In this document: positions 19,511-29,777 of the stretch, piece after piece
How positions within the stretch are numbered: position 1 is the stretch's first letter
Layout: every line of letters begins with the position of its first letter
Origin: Nematopogon swammerdamellus
Lineage: Eukaryota > Arthropoda > Insecta > Lepidoptera > Adelidae
DNA: 64,000 nt
NCBI GenBank assembly: GCA_946902875.1
Contig: OX336351.1
Span: 3,965,761 to 4,029,760 of the forward strand
Direction: 5' to 3'
The notes under the pieces: model-generated
Told to the model about the DNA's origin: nothing
The model's input: the letters and a program-made list of their open reading frames with translations, nothing else
Database searches by the model: none
Translations under genes and position numbers: made by a program

Positions 19511-19747
19511 GATACCAGTCCCAGTTTAGGACAATCTTAGCAATAAAATTATTAGTATTGGATGAAACTTTGGAACTATTTGGAACTGTATGTGCTGCTT
19601 TTTCGGCTTCAGCTCCGACCCTCACGACTCGAACATCAGCATTAATAATCAGCATCGATCAACGCGGATGCTGATGCAATGCTGATGTTGAAAATGATGC
19701 TGATGTTCGCAACAACCCTGGTTCGAACACACGAAGAAAGTACTCAC

Positions 19748-19966
19748 CGTAAGAGTCTACATCCATTGTCGCGCCGTGTTCGAGTAGCATTTTGAGTATG
19801 AGCAGGGAGCCGCTCTCGGCGCAGTCGTGCAGCGCTGTGTTGCCCTTCACGCTCTTCCTGTTGACAGCCGCATTGAGGGAGAGCAGGTACCTCGCTATTC
19901 TGATGTGGCCCTTGTAGCAGGCGATCATGAGGCACGTGTGCCCGTGGCGATTCGCTATTTCTATGT
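19748..19966 (-). CDS. Fem1: fem-1 exon C (two ankyrin units)
   Basis: 219 bp. Acceptor GTTGCAG; donor TTACG|GTGAGT. It encodes DIEIANRHGHTCLMIACYKG, IARYLLSLNAAVNRKSVKGN, then TALHDCAESGSLLILKMLLE. It joins exon B in phase 1 (G|AC = Asp). Confidence 0.95.
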
Positions 19967-20085
19967 CTGCAACAGAAATAATGGACCGCTTAAAACCGCT
20001 TAATGGGCCGTACGACCGTGGTTCGGCTGGCTGTGGTTCGGATTCCACTTGAAACTATAGTTTCATCCCTTTATGTACATACTAG

Positions 20086-20380
20086 CTGAGCCCGCGGCTC
20101 CGCTCGCGTGAAATTCGTATTTCAAAGAAGACAGTAAGCAACTATGGGCGAGGCCGAAGGCCGAGCTGCGTTCAGGAAGTCGATAAACCATCTCTAAGAA
20201 AGTAAGTAATTAAGAGGATGAACCAAATCAGTTTTTAAGTAGTTCTTCTCAACGATATTTGTATCTAGGCTGTAAAAGAGGAATTACGTATTTCCGATAG
20301 AAACAAAATTCATATAGAAACAGAATCTCTTATCCGATTCGAGACGAGGGTTTGCAGCAGCAGTATTCAAATCAAATCAA
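20086..20380 (+). mobile_element. Element beginning ACTAGCTGAGCCCGCGGCTCCG, with one 68-bp unit
   Basis: The first ~60 bases equal those at 63091-63150, including GAAATTCGTATTTCAAAGAAGA. It then has a single copy (20148-20215) of the GGGCGAGGCCGAAGGCCGAG unit that is amplified at the right end of the window. It lies in fem-1 intron B-C. Confidence 0.75.
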
Positions 20381-20559
20381 ATATCTTTATTGCACTCAGA
20401 AATTGTACAACAAGCAAATACTTAACTCTAAATATAGGGTTCTCTTTCAGTACGCCTTATTGTGTTTGAAGAATAAAAAAAAAATAGGCATTAAGTACAA
20501 GCTCCTTCGCTTGCCTATAATTAAGTTAATAAGATTTAAGAGTATGAGTAAAGAGAGAG
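20381..20559. other. Interspersed repeat start (ATATCTTTATTGCACTC type)
   Basis: CAAATCAAATATCTTTATTGCACTCAGAAATTG resembles the ATATGTTTATTTATCTT repeat at 22630-22690; both look like tails of abundant lepidopteran repeats. Assignment uncertain. Confidence 0.35.
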
Positions 20560-21560
<1,001 letters not shown>

Positions 21561-21599
21561 ATAACCGGCGACAAGTCCGAAGGACTGCAAAAGTCAGTC

Positions 21600-21885
21600 A
21601 GTCGGTCAGCGTGTAAGGGCCCACTGCTGGACATACGCCTCTACAATTTTACTCTAATCCACCAGGCCTTCGGCGGTACTGAACCACACTGCTTTCCGCT
21701 GTCGTACTTGATGTCCTCGTCCCCCCTAGCGGGTGGTCTTCCCACACTCCATTTTCCTGTCCACGACCGCCAGAGTAGGACACGGTTACTGCAACGGTCG
21801 CCGTCTCTTCGACTGACGTGCCCAGCCCACTGCCACTTGAGCTTTTGAAAAGAATTGGGGCAACAAATAGGAAACACGTTGGATC
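21600..21885 (-). mobile_element. RTE-type retrotransposon C-terminal fragment
   Basis: The minus frame encodes LKWQWAGHVSRRDGDRCSNR, then GKWSVGRPPARGDEDIKY, the hallmark end of lepidopteran RTE ORFs. The 3' end carries GTCCAGCAGTGGGCC. Confidence 0.85.
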
Positions 21886-21937
21886 AATTTAAAAACCTAG
21901 TTAGGAACTAATCTCGCCGCATCCAGACCATCAGAGT

Positions 21938-22130
21938 AGGGCGATCAGGTAAGCAGAGTAATCGGTGTTGAGCTGCAAGAACTCGAGTAAATTAACAGTA
22001 CAACACCGAACAACAGAATGACTATCAAGCAGCAAGTATGGTACAAAAACAGTAGATTAGGTCGGAGCATGTGCTTTGGCTCCTTTGACTTAGCCACCCA
22101 AATCGGATTGCATAAAAACAATCCTGGTAG
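21938..22130. mobile_element. Fragments of SINE-2 (minus) and R3 (plus)
   Basis: 21938-22045 is a reversed piece of the SINE-2 body (GTGTTGAGCTGCAAGAACTCG, GTACAACACCGAACAA). 22060-22120 is an R3 end (GGAGCATGTGCTTTGG...CGGATTGCATAAAAAC). Confidence 0.65.
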
Positions 22131-22144
22131 GTTACTACTTAGTA

Positions 22145-22505
22145 TACTGTGTGGAGTCGGTACTTAAAAATAATAGCCCCACTGCATTTTTCCTCGTGCA
22201 TGCCGTAAAAGGCGACTAAGCGATTAGGAAAATATGCCGTGCAAAGATTTAAATCGTTGATGCCATGCATAAGGGCGACCGGATATCCACCTCTCACATT
22301 GGCACGGTCCTTCCAGCGAGTCTTGTAGCAGGTGGGTCTTCGTGCCTTACATGATGCTTGAGTTATCTTTTCCTAATACTGTGCTAAATGTGGCGGTCGT
22401 TGTTGTGCTGTAATTTACGAGAGTACTTGCAGCACAGCACCGACTACTCTGTTTCCCGCGATTGTCGGGATACAGCGTGTGATATGTATGTATGTATGTA
22501 TGTTA
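22145..22505 (+). mobile_element. SINE-2 family copy (GTGTGGAGTCGGTACT module + body)
   Basis: Module GTGTGGAGTCGGTACTTAAA...AATAGCCCCACTGCAT, then CATTGGCACGGTCCTTCCA, TCGTGCCTTACATGATGCTT, GTTGTTGTGCTGTAATTTAC and CGGGATACAGCGTGTGATATG, ending in (TATG)n. Other copies: 34296-34450, 61428-61685, 62180-62515. Confidence 0.75.
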
Positions 22506-23200
22506 TTGTCACTTCTCAACAAGTGGGGTAGATAGAGATGTACATAGGTATATTAGGTACCTATTAGAGTAGGTAATTTATGTGCAGTTGAATATTTCAT
22601 GAAATGCAGAAAACACTAACGGAATTAATAATAATGAAATGAAATGAAATATGTTTATTTATCTTATTTACACGATTATACAATTGAAAGAATAACTTAA
22701 CTAGCTTAAAAAAAAACAATAAGATAAATGGGTGTCTGTCTCAGCTTATTGCTGCGACAGCGGGCGAGCCTTCTGCCGCAGCACTGATTTTCAGACAGAC
22801 CCCTCTTTTATATTATTAAAAATAACATAACAAACACAATTGCGATAGGGATACAAATAAATACAGTACAATATACTCACATACATATAAAAACAGTTTA
22901 CATAGAATAACGCAATCTGAAACAGTCATCATAAATTTATATTGATAAATATATATATATATGTAATAATACCATACAATAATAAGCAAACGCATGGATA
23001 CTCGTTCTGTTGACACAGCGAGCGAGTTGGCAAGTCGCCAAAAAAAAAATATTTAAAAAACAACGCTAATTTGTCTACGTAGGTACTTAAGGAAGTTACA
23101 CGGCTTTGTCTTCATTGATCATGCTCATTCATTACAAAGGACTGAAAAATAATTACAACTCAATTATAAATGTCGACTGTAAGGGATAAGTCGGCCTTTG
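22506..23200. other. fem-1 intron A-B, AT-rich stretch with repeat debris
   Basis: Contains an ATATGTTTATTTATCTTATTT repeat start (22650) with a downstream part TTGCTGCGACAGCGGGCGAG, a (TA)n run at 22950-22962, and no coding signal. Confidence 0.45.
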
Positions 23201-23216
23201 CACATTATGAATTCAT

Positions 23217-23313
23217 TTTAGGGTTCCGTGTCCGGTACGGGACCCTATTACTAAGTCTACGCCGTCTGTCCGTCTGTCCGAGGGCTATATCTCTTGAACC
23301 GTAATAGGTAGCC
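23217..23313 (-). mobile_element. R4 repeat 3' end
   Basis: TTTTAGGGTTCCGTGTCCGG, CCGTCTGTCCGTCTGTCCG and CTTGAACCGTAATAGGTAG: the reverse complement of the R4 end. It abuts the minisatellite directly. Confidence 0.85.
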
Positions 23314-24254
23314 CTGACCGTCTCGATCCCCATACACATAAAAGGAACAAGAGAGGTGACCGACCCGATCCCATACACATAAAAGGAACAAGAGAGGTGA
23401 CCGACCCGATCCCCATACACATAAAAGGAACAAGAGAGGTGACCGACCGGATCCCATACACATAAAAGTAACAAGAGAGGTGACCGACCCGATCCCCATA
23501 CACATAAAAGGAACAAGAGAGGTGACCGACCCGATGCCATACACATAAAATGAACAAGAGAGATGACCGAACCGATCCCCATACACATAAAAGGAACAAG
23601 AGATGTGACCGACCCGATCCCCATACACATAAAAGGAACAAGATAGGTGACCGACCCGATCCCCATACACATAAAAGGAACAAGAGATGTGACCGACCCG
23701 ATCCCTTACACACAAAAGGGACAAGAGATGTGACCGACCCGATCCCCATAAACATAAAAGGAACAAGTGTTCTATCGCTTATTCCATGGGGAGTGCTCGG
23801 AGGAGCTGTTTAACGCGATCCCGCCGTCCCCTTTCCACCTCCGCACCACGCGCACTGGGCAGGGATTGCATCCATATACGCTGGACTTACCGCGCATGCG
23901 TACCAATCGATTCTGCAGATCTTTCCTGTACAGAACCGGTAAACTCTGGAACGCTCTCCCTGCTCATATATTTCCCCCCAAGTACAGTCTCGGGTCCTTC
24001 AAGAGGGGCGTGAATGGGCACCTGTCAGGCCGGCATGGCATTCGCAACCCCCGAATACGACCGAATGTCCATGGGCGCCGTTAGACACCTTATGGGTGCC
24101 TCGGCGCCATATGTCGAGCTAACAATAAAAAAAAAAAAAAAAAAAAAAAAAAAACAAGAGATGTGACCGACCCGATCCCCATACACATGAAAGGAACAAG
24201 AGAGGTGACCGACCCGATCCCATACACACAAAAGGAACAAGAGACGTGACTGAC
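23314..24254 (-). repeat. 42-bp minisatellite anchored on the exon A splice donor, interrupted by a retroposon
   Basis: The minus-strand unit is GGGATCGGGTCGGTCACCTC, TCTTGTTCCTTTTATGTGTAT. The GACCGA motif starts at about 23358, 23399, 23441, 23483, 23524, 23565, 23607, 23649, 23691 and 23732, and after the insertion at 24166 and 24208. The array ends at the true exon A donor, which reads GGGATCCG|GTCAGTCACGTC, i.e. the same unit with a few changes. About 14 units in all. Confidence 0.92.
23768..24152 (+). mobile_element. 5'-truncated Jockey/R1-like retroposon inserted in the minisatellite
   Basis: The + frame encodes HGECSEELFNAIP, NRFCRSFLYRTGKLWNALPA and PPKYSLGSFKRGVNGHL, then a 3' UTR ending AACAATAAA and an ~28-base A-run. 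AACAAG before the insertion (23762-23767) recurs after the A-run (24153-24158), giving a short target duplication. The minisatellite continues in register on the other side. Confidence 0.88.
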
Positions 24255-24417
24255 CGGATCCCGGCAGCTCTATGTCCGCCTTGCACCTCTCGATGAGGTA
24301 CTCCGCCACGTCGTAGTGCCCGTTGCGGCAGGCGATGACGAGCGGCGTGGCGCCGCTCACCTTGCCGCCCACCAGCATGTTCAGCTCGTCCGCCGAGCGC
24401 CAGCTGTGCAGGTACAC
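24255..24417 (-). CDS. Fem1: fem-1 exon A (first coding exon seen; true first exon upstream)
   Basis: 163 bp. Acceptor TGTTGCAG; donor CCG|GTCAGT. It encodes VYLHSWRSADELNMLVGGKV, then SGATPLVIACRNGHYDVAEY and LIERCKADIELPGS. In FEM1C this aligns from about residue 20 onward, so an upstream exon should supply roughly M...NAARDG..RLLK. I could not find that exon on the minus strand of this window. Confidence 0.93.
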
Positions 24418-24517
24418 CTGCAACAACAGACACACCACCGCACCATTAGTCATCACCGCGCTCGACTCGACTCGGAGAGGAATAATTTGACGATGGCACT
24501 TTTTTTTTCCATAAAAA

Positions 24518-24553
24518 CATACAAAACTAAATAAAATTATTTAGTTTTGTATG
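24518..24553. repeat. Short inverted repeat
   Basis: CATACAAAACTAAATAA pairs with TTATTTAGTTTTGTATG. Lies ~100 bases upstream of the exon A acceptor. Confidence 0.8.
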
Positions 24554-24837
24554 GGAAAAAACGTTCACCGTAGAGCAAAATTTCATCTAACTTTTTTGCT
24601 CCAAATAGACTCAGGAGTACCTGGTTTGCTTTATGTTATGTATGACCTATAGTCATCAAACACGCTGTATAATAAAAGTCATCCAGCTAGATGAATTTGT
24701 AACGTTCTATTTCAATTCAACTAATAGGAATGGGCTTTAATTTAACAACGGACACAGTTGCAACTGTTGTCCGATCGGCGAATGCGCTTCCGTGGTCGGC
24801 GTCGCCGCAGTAGGTCACCGGCACACTCCAGCGTTTA
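24554..24837. other. Sequence 5' of exon A, no gene seen
   Basis: AT-rich to ~24760, then GC-rich (24765-24835) up to the hAT insertion. Confidence 0.4.
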
Positions 24838-24845
24838 CATAACAC

Positions 24846-25288
24846 CAGGGTTGCCAACTATTATCAGAGACAAGAAAGGACGCAAACAGTTAAAGTGAAC
24901 TGTTAAACTCAATTATACAAAATTTTATTTAATAATGTTTTATAAACCACAATACTCACAAAAACAACTTAACATTTCGACGTTACCGAGGACGTTACTC
25001 AAACAATTTTATAAACTATCAAAATTAGAAATAAAAATAATGAACACATTTTTTTATTGTACAAACATGTATATTTGTAGTTCATAGGTATACACCAGCA
25101 ATTGACGTTTGATTACGAGTTTTGATTATTCGTAGTTCGACAGAACATCTGTTCCTGTCATCGCGCCATTTTGCATGCCTAATTTATAAGAAAAGGACTT
25201 TTTGCGTCCTTTCCCATGAAGAGGAAGATGGAAGGACCCGTATCAGTAAAAAAGGATTGTCCTTCCCAAAGGACGGTTGGCAACCCTG
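24846..25288. mobile_element. Non-autonomous hAT element (443 bp)
   Basis: Perfect 13-bp terminal inverted repeats, CAGGGTTGCCAAC and GTTGGCAACCCTG. An exact 8-bp target duplication CATAACAC at 24838-24845 and 25289-25296. The interior is AT-rich with no transposase frame. Confidence 0.95.
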
Positions 25289-25296
25289 CATAACAC

Positions 25297-25595
25297 CGTC
25301 GTCGGCGACTGCGGACGCGGACCGCGGAGAGTGGAGCGCGGTCCAGCCAGATGCCGTGAAATGTTGAGAAATTAATTGGACGTAACGCGTCTGTGACGTC
25401 ACACACGGCCGACAGCTCGCGCCCTGCGTGTGCGTGCGTGATGCGTGCGGGCGGGCGGCCGGAGTCCTCCGCAAGTATACCGCACCAGTGACTCATAGAA
25501 AGCGCTCAGCCAGCCAGCACCGCTTAACAGCCGCTGAAGGTCAAACAAATCTAGCCGATAGGCGCCGCCGCCGCGCCGCACACGTGAGCGCTGGA
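25297..25595. promoter_or_regulatory. GC-rich region upstream of fem-1, possible promoter/first-exon area
   Basis: CpG-rich sequence (CGTCGTCGGCGACTGCGGACG...) continuing after the second hAT element at 27765-27835. It is the nearest GC-rich block upstream of exon A, so it may include the fem-1 promoter or an untranslated first exon. No start codon followed by an ankyrin-like peptide is seen. Inference only. Confidence 0.3.
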
Positions 25596-25734
25596 TCGCT
25601 GACCAGTGTTGCCAACTCAAAATTTGAAATTCTCCTAGATTGACTTCGAAAATCTCCTAAAAATCTCCTAGAAAATTTTCGTCCTCCTAAAAATTCTCCT
25701 GTTATTCAAATTATAAAAAATTCACCACATTTTT

Positions 25735-25876
25735 AGTGTTCCTTATACGTACGGGACCATATTACTAAGCCTAGGCCGTCTGTCCGTCCGTCTGTTTGTC
25801 TTACCTGTAAAGATCTGTATCTTTTGCACCCTGAAAACCGGTCAAGTGCGAGTCGAACTCGCGCACCGAGGGTTCT
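25735..25876. mobile_element. Rearranged R4 repeat inside the hAT element
   Basis: GTTCCTTATACGTACGGGACC to CTTTTGCACC is the reversed R4 end. It is followed by AAACCGGTCAAGTGCGAGTCG in the forward sense, the start of R4. The two ends therefore face each other. Confidence 0.65.
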
Positions 25877-25879
25877 CTG

Positions 25880-26230
25880 TCAGTCAGTCAAGTAAGTCAG
25901 CGTGTAAGCGTCTACTGCTGGACATACGCCTTCAATTTTCCTCCAGTCTCTCGGCCTTCAGCGGTACGGACCACTGCTTTCCACCGACATACTTCATGTC
26001 GGCGTCCCACCTAACGGGTGGTCTTCCACACTCCGTTTTCCTGTCCACGGCCGCCAATGTAGTACATGGTTACTCCAACGGTCGTCGTCCGTTCGGCTAA
26101 CGTGCCCAGCCCACTGCCATTTTAGCTTATCCACCTGGTTTCGAATATCGATGACTTTGGTGCGTCGGCGGATTGCCTCATTCATTAGTCATTACGCGCC
26201 ATTTCGCTTAGCTATACTCCCAGGCCAGCC
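25880..26230 (-). mobile_element. RTE-type retrotransposon C-terminal fragment
   Basis: The minus frame encodes IRRRTKVIDIRNQVDKLKWQ, WAGHVSRTDDDRWSN and GKRSVEDHPLGGTPT (frameshifted), with the 3' part CCAGCAGTAGACGCTTACACG. Confidence 0.85.
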
Positions 26231-26619
26231 CAGCATGGCTAGTTCCAACGCTCGCTGGGCAACTTTGGTAAACTACCATAGTCAGAGCTCACGTTTCACA
26301 CCCGTACGTCATAAACGGTAGGACGCACTGGTTATAATATATACAGATTAGACCTCGGGGCGAATTTTAAATTTCCGAGGCAGCCCTACTCTGTTGAATT
26401 CCTCCCTCGACCTTAAATACCTCGAACTTAAGGAGACCATAGAGACTACCAAGCAGTATTTAACCGAAATATACGTACATACTATTCCTTCAATCTGTTC
26501 CATCACTTCTCCGCTCCAATAATGATTTGTCATACCGTCATAACCACGATTGCCATTCTAACCACCACGTAATTCGTCTGTTTTAATTTGTTTTTTTTTT
26601 TTTAGTTTTTAACCACACC

Positions 26620-26845
26620 AAGTTTGACACTTGTACGTATTACCGTTTTTACGTTAAAGCAAAACCATACAAACCATTTGTTTTTTTAAACGTTTCTTGT
26701 ATGGGGAAGCCCTTAATTTGTATTTTTTTTCTTATTATTTGACAGGATGTCCGCCAATAATAAATAACACATGATCTGTGAAAATCACAACCAGCTACCT
26801 TTTACGGTACAAAAGATACAGCCGTAGGCTTAGTAATACTACTGA
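26620..26845 (+). mobile_element. R4-like repeat
   Basis: CCAAGTTTGACACTTGTACG, TTGTATGGGGAAGCCCTTAA and CAGCCGTAGGCTTAGTAATA match the R4/58372 variant. Confidence 0.6.
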
Positions 26846-27159
26846 TTATTACAAAGAATACATGTAAATAACATTGATTGATAACAAAATGTTCGTTCGG
26901 CTAGGCCCGCCCAGTAGTCGGCTGGTCGGTCGATCAATGCACGCACACACTCACAGAGTGTCACATTTTCCTATATGAAGAGCAAGAAGGGGAACCTTGC
27001 TCTTATCAAAAGACAAATCCTATCGTATATTGTGTGACTTGAGAAGATGGTTGGTCGATTCACATACCGTTTGTCACATATCGACATATTTGTTTGTTAC
27101 CTTTGAGGAAATATTATATAGAGCCAGCGCTCCGAAGAAATATAGCTGCTAAATATGTT

Positions 27160-27500
27160 CGAGCGGCTGAGGTATGGGGTAAGGTAGCGGGGAGGCGGAG
27201 CGCAGAGCCGAGCGGATGAGGGGAGCGCGCACGGGGCGGGAAGCGTGTGGGAGACGGGCTGGCGGCCGGTATTGTGGGCTCGCGCGGGGCGGGAAGCTTG
27301 CGGGAGAGAGGCAAGGGGTAGGGAGAACGATTGCACTCGTGCGTCGTCGGTGTGCGTGTGCATATTGTCTTTTCATTCTAACAATTCATCTCCAGATTCG
27401 CCATCGCACCTTCGCATCGATGCAGATGTGTAAATGTATTAGTTTAAAGTAGGCGAGGCGCGATCGCAGCAGGCAGGCGACGACTGCGCGCTACGGCCTC
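27160..27500. other. GC-rich segment inside the hAT element
   Basis: GGGGCGGGAAGC occurs twice (27233 and 27286) in a ~50-bp tandem imperfect duplication. Short overlapping frames have no recognisable domain. Confidence 0.4.
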
Positions 27501-27943
27501 TCGCGCTCGACTAAGAGACTTGATGATCGTGAACCGCAACTAGGTGGAACATGTGAGCTAGCCGAGTGATTGATCTAGTACGTAATATATCTTTGTTTGT
27601 TACTAGTAAATATATGTTTCTCACTCCTAAATCTTCTCCTGTAATGATTTTCTTTCTCCTAGATTTTCTCCTACTCTCCTGACAGGCAAAAACTTCTCCT
27701 AACACCGCTGAAATTCTCCTGAATCTAGGAGAAAATCTCCTAAGATGGCAACACTGTCGCTGACGGAGAGCGCCGCCGCGCCCCTCCGCCGCGCGCGGCG
27801 CGACCTCACGCGACTCTTCCATTGCAAAATAACATCAACATAATTTATCTGAATCGCCCGGGTCATCCCGGGTGCGGGATTTATCCAGCTGGCCGTTCGA
27901 CGGTTTACGGAAAACTAGAATATTTGGAACGAGGTTCCTTATC

Positions 27944-28364
27944 GGTAGGCTTGCCATACGGCCGGATTTAGTCTGGACTGTCCGGATTTGACAACCATGT
28001 CCGGACTTTTGTCCGGACATGGTTTTGGTCCGGTTTTGGACCGGACAGTCCGGTTTTTGAGGCTTGTGTCCGGTCTCCAACATAATGAAAAACCGGACAC
28101 CAAAACGTCCGGTTTTTTCTTCATGTAACGCAAATATTTACTTTTTCAGAACATTTAATACTAATCTTACTGTGTTCTTCGATTTTGCAGTAAGCTCGAT
28201 CAATTCAACCCTTTTATTTATTACTCTATCTCCTATCCATTTTCAAAAGGAAAGGTCATGAAACATTTTGTACATAAAATACTCTTTAATTTTGAAACTG
28301 AAAAATCAAATGACCTTTGATGAAAAATGTCCGGTTTTTTTAACTAAACCATCTGGCAACCCTG
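27944..28364. mobile_element. GTCCGG-rich element, possible hAT MITE
   Basis: Starts TAGGCTTGCCATACGGCCGG and ends CCATCTGGCAACCCTG, loosely inverted TTGCCA-type ends. The interior is full of GTCCGG/CCGGAC on both strands. I found no 8-bp duplication, so the boundaries are uncertain. Confidence 0.5.
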
Positions 28365-28369
28365 TGCGC

Positions 28370-29384
28370 CAGTGCTACGCGACTCACGCACCCGCCCGCT
28401 TTATTGAAGAAAGCCCTAACATCTGAAAAGTACAAATGGTACTCAGAATCAGAAGGAGCCAAACGAAGACGTGAAAATGAAGCTGGAGATGGAGAAGGAC
28501 CGAGTAATGAGTAGCCACATTAATAATAATAGGTAAGCTCATGAACTTATTGTAATTGTATGTCTTATAAATCTTAACCACTGAGCTACCGAGGCTGACA
28601 AAGATCCGATGTACTCTCGGTTTTGGGTCAGTTCTGAAGAAATGCGCCAGGTGAACGGACAGACGCCATAAGCTCTGCGCTTCTAGGAAACCTTATTAAT
28701 AATTACCAGACCGCTTTGCTCAAAATCCAATGAAAACGAATCGACAACGCCGCGCCGTTCCTCTTCGCTGTGAATTTCGAAGTATCGAAAGGAATAGGAC
28801 TATTCAAACTTCATTTTATACGCAGAAGATAGATGATGAAACAAAAATCATGAACAACAAAAAAAGTCGGCTAATTACCACAAAATTCCACGAAGGCGAT
28901 CGTTAAAAGCGTACACAAATCCGTTTGTTCCGCGCGGTACAACCGCCCGCACTGAACTGCCACTGGGATATAGATGCTCCAAGACCGCTGGCAGTCGCGC
29001 AGCAAACACTAGACGCGTTCTACTACTACTAAAAGAGCAGGAGATGAGCGCAGCGCACTCCTGGAATCCCGCTCGCCGCGAGACAGACTGGCCGGCCGCG
29101 CCACCCACGCAAGACTTAATCGATCGAGAACAATGCGCGACACCGGATTACGATAGCGCACTGGGACACAACCGCAACGGGCGACCCCTCAGCGGCGATT
29201 GCACCAATCGACATTGTTTTCGGAGCTGGCATCAGCCGCTGAGTCGCGGCGCGGGGTTGCGCGAGCGTCGCGCCCGTGAGTCAGCTAGCTCAGCGCAAGC
29301 AAGATGACACCGCTGTCGCAATCGATTCTATTCAAATGAAGACGAGTCCAAATGATTCCTTTCAAGTTCCACGTCCATTTTTAG
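28370..29384. other. 1 kb without an identified gene
   Basis: 28570-28600 (CCACTGAGCTACCGAGGCTGAC) is a SINE head remnant on the minus strand. 29040-29300 is GC-rich. Frames here have no recognisable domain. Confidence 0.45.
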
Positions 29385-29777
29385 GTTTCCGTATCCCGTA
29401 CGGAAGCCTATTACTAAGCCTCCGCTGTCTGTCTGTCCGTCCGTCCGTCTGTCCGAGGGCTGTATCTCTTGAACCGTAATAGGTAGCCCGTTGAAATGTT
29501 CACAGAATATGTGTTATTATGGCCGATATAACAACAAATAATAAAAATAAGAAAAAGTAAAAAATTAACGGGGGTTCCCATAGAAGAAGCCAAAAAGTGT
29601 ATGCGCGCGCGCCATCTACCGAATAGATAGCATTTTAACTAATCATGACATTTAATAACTAATAAGAAGCATTTCATAACACGCCATCTAGATGGCATGA
29701 GTGGCGCTAGCCATGACATGGCGATACGGGAGCCTCGGTGCGCGAGTTCGACTCGCACTTGGCCGGTTTTTTTAAAG
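29385..29777 (-). mobile_element. R4 repeat, near full length
   Basis: From TTTTAGGTTTCCGTATCCCG to CTCGGTGCGCGAGTTCGACTCGCACTTGGCCGG and a T-run. The middle contains GCGCCATCTACCG and an ATCTAGAT-centred palindromic GCCATCTAGATGGC (29681-29694). Confidence 0.85.

Larger units (their letters stand above)
25604..27756. mobile_element. hAT-type element (2.15 kb) with nested repeats
   Basis: Terminal inverted repeats CAGTGTTGCCA / TGGCAACACTG. An exact 8-bp target duplication TCGCTGAC at 25596-25603 and 27757-27764. Both ends carry many CTCCT motifs (25640-25700, 27600-27755). The interior holds R4 pieces, an RTE end and a GC-rich segment, but no transposase ORF, so it is non-autonomous and has accumulated later insertions. 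Confidence 0.92.

Noticed and set aside
23205..23766. Three overlapping 155-169-codon minus ORFs (FLLCVWGSGRSP repeats)
   Set aside because: The 42-bp minisatellite read in three frames; no independent coding evidence.
27944..28364. Definite hAT element
   Set aside because: Ends are only loosely inverted and no 8-bp duplication was found; kept as possible.
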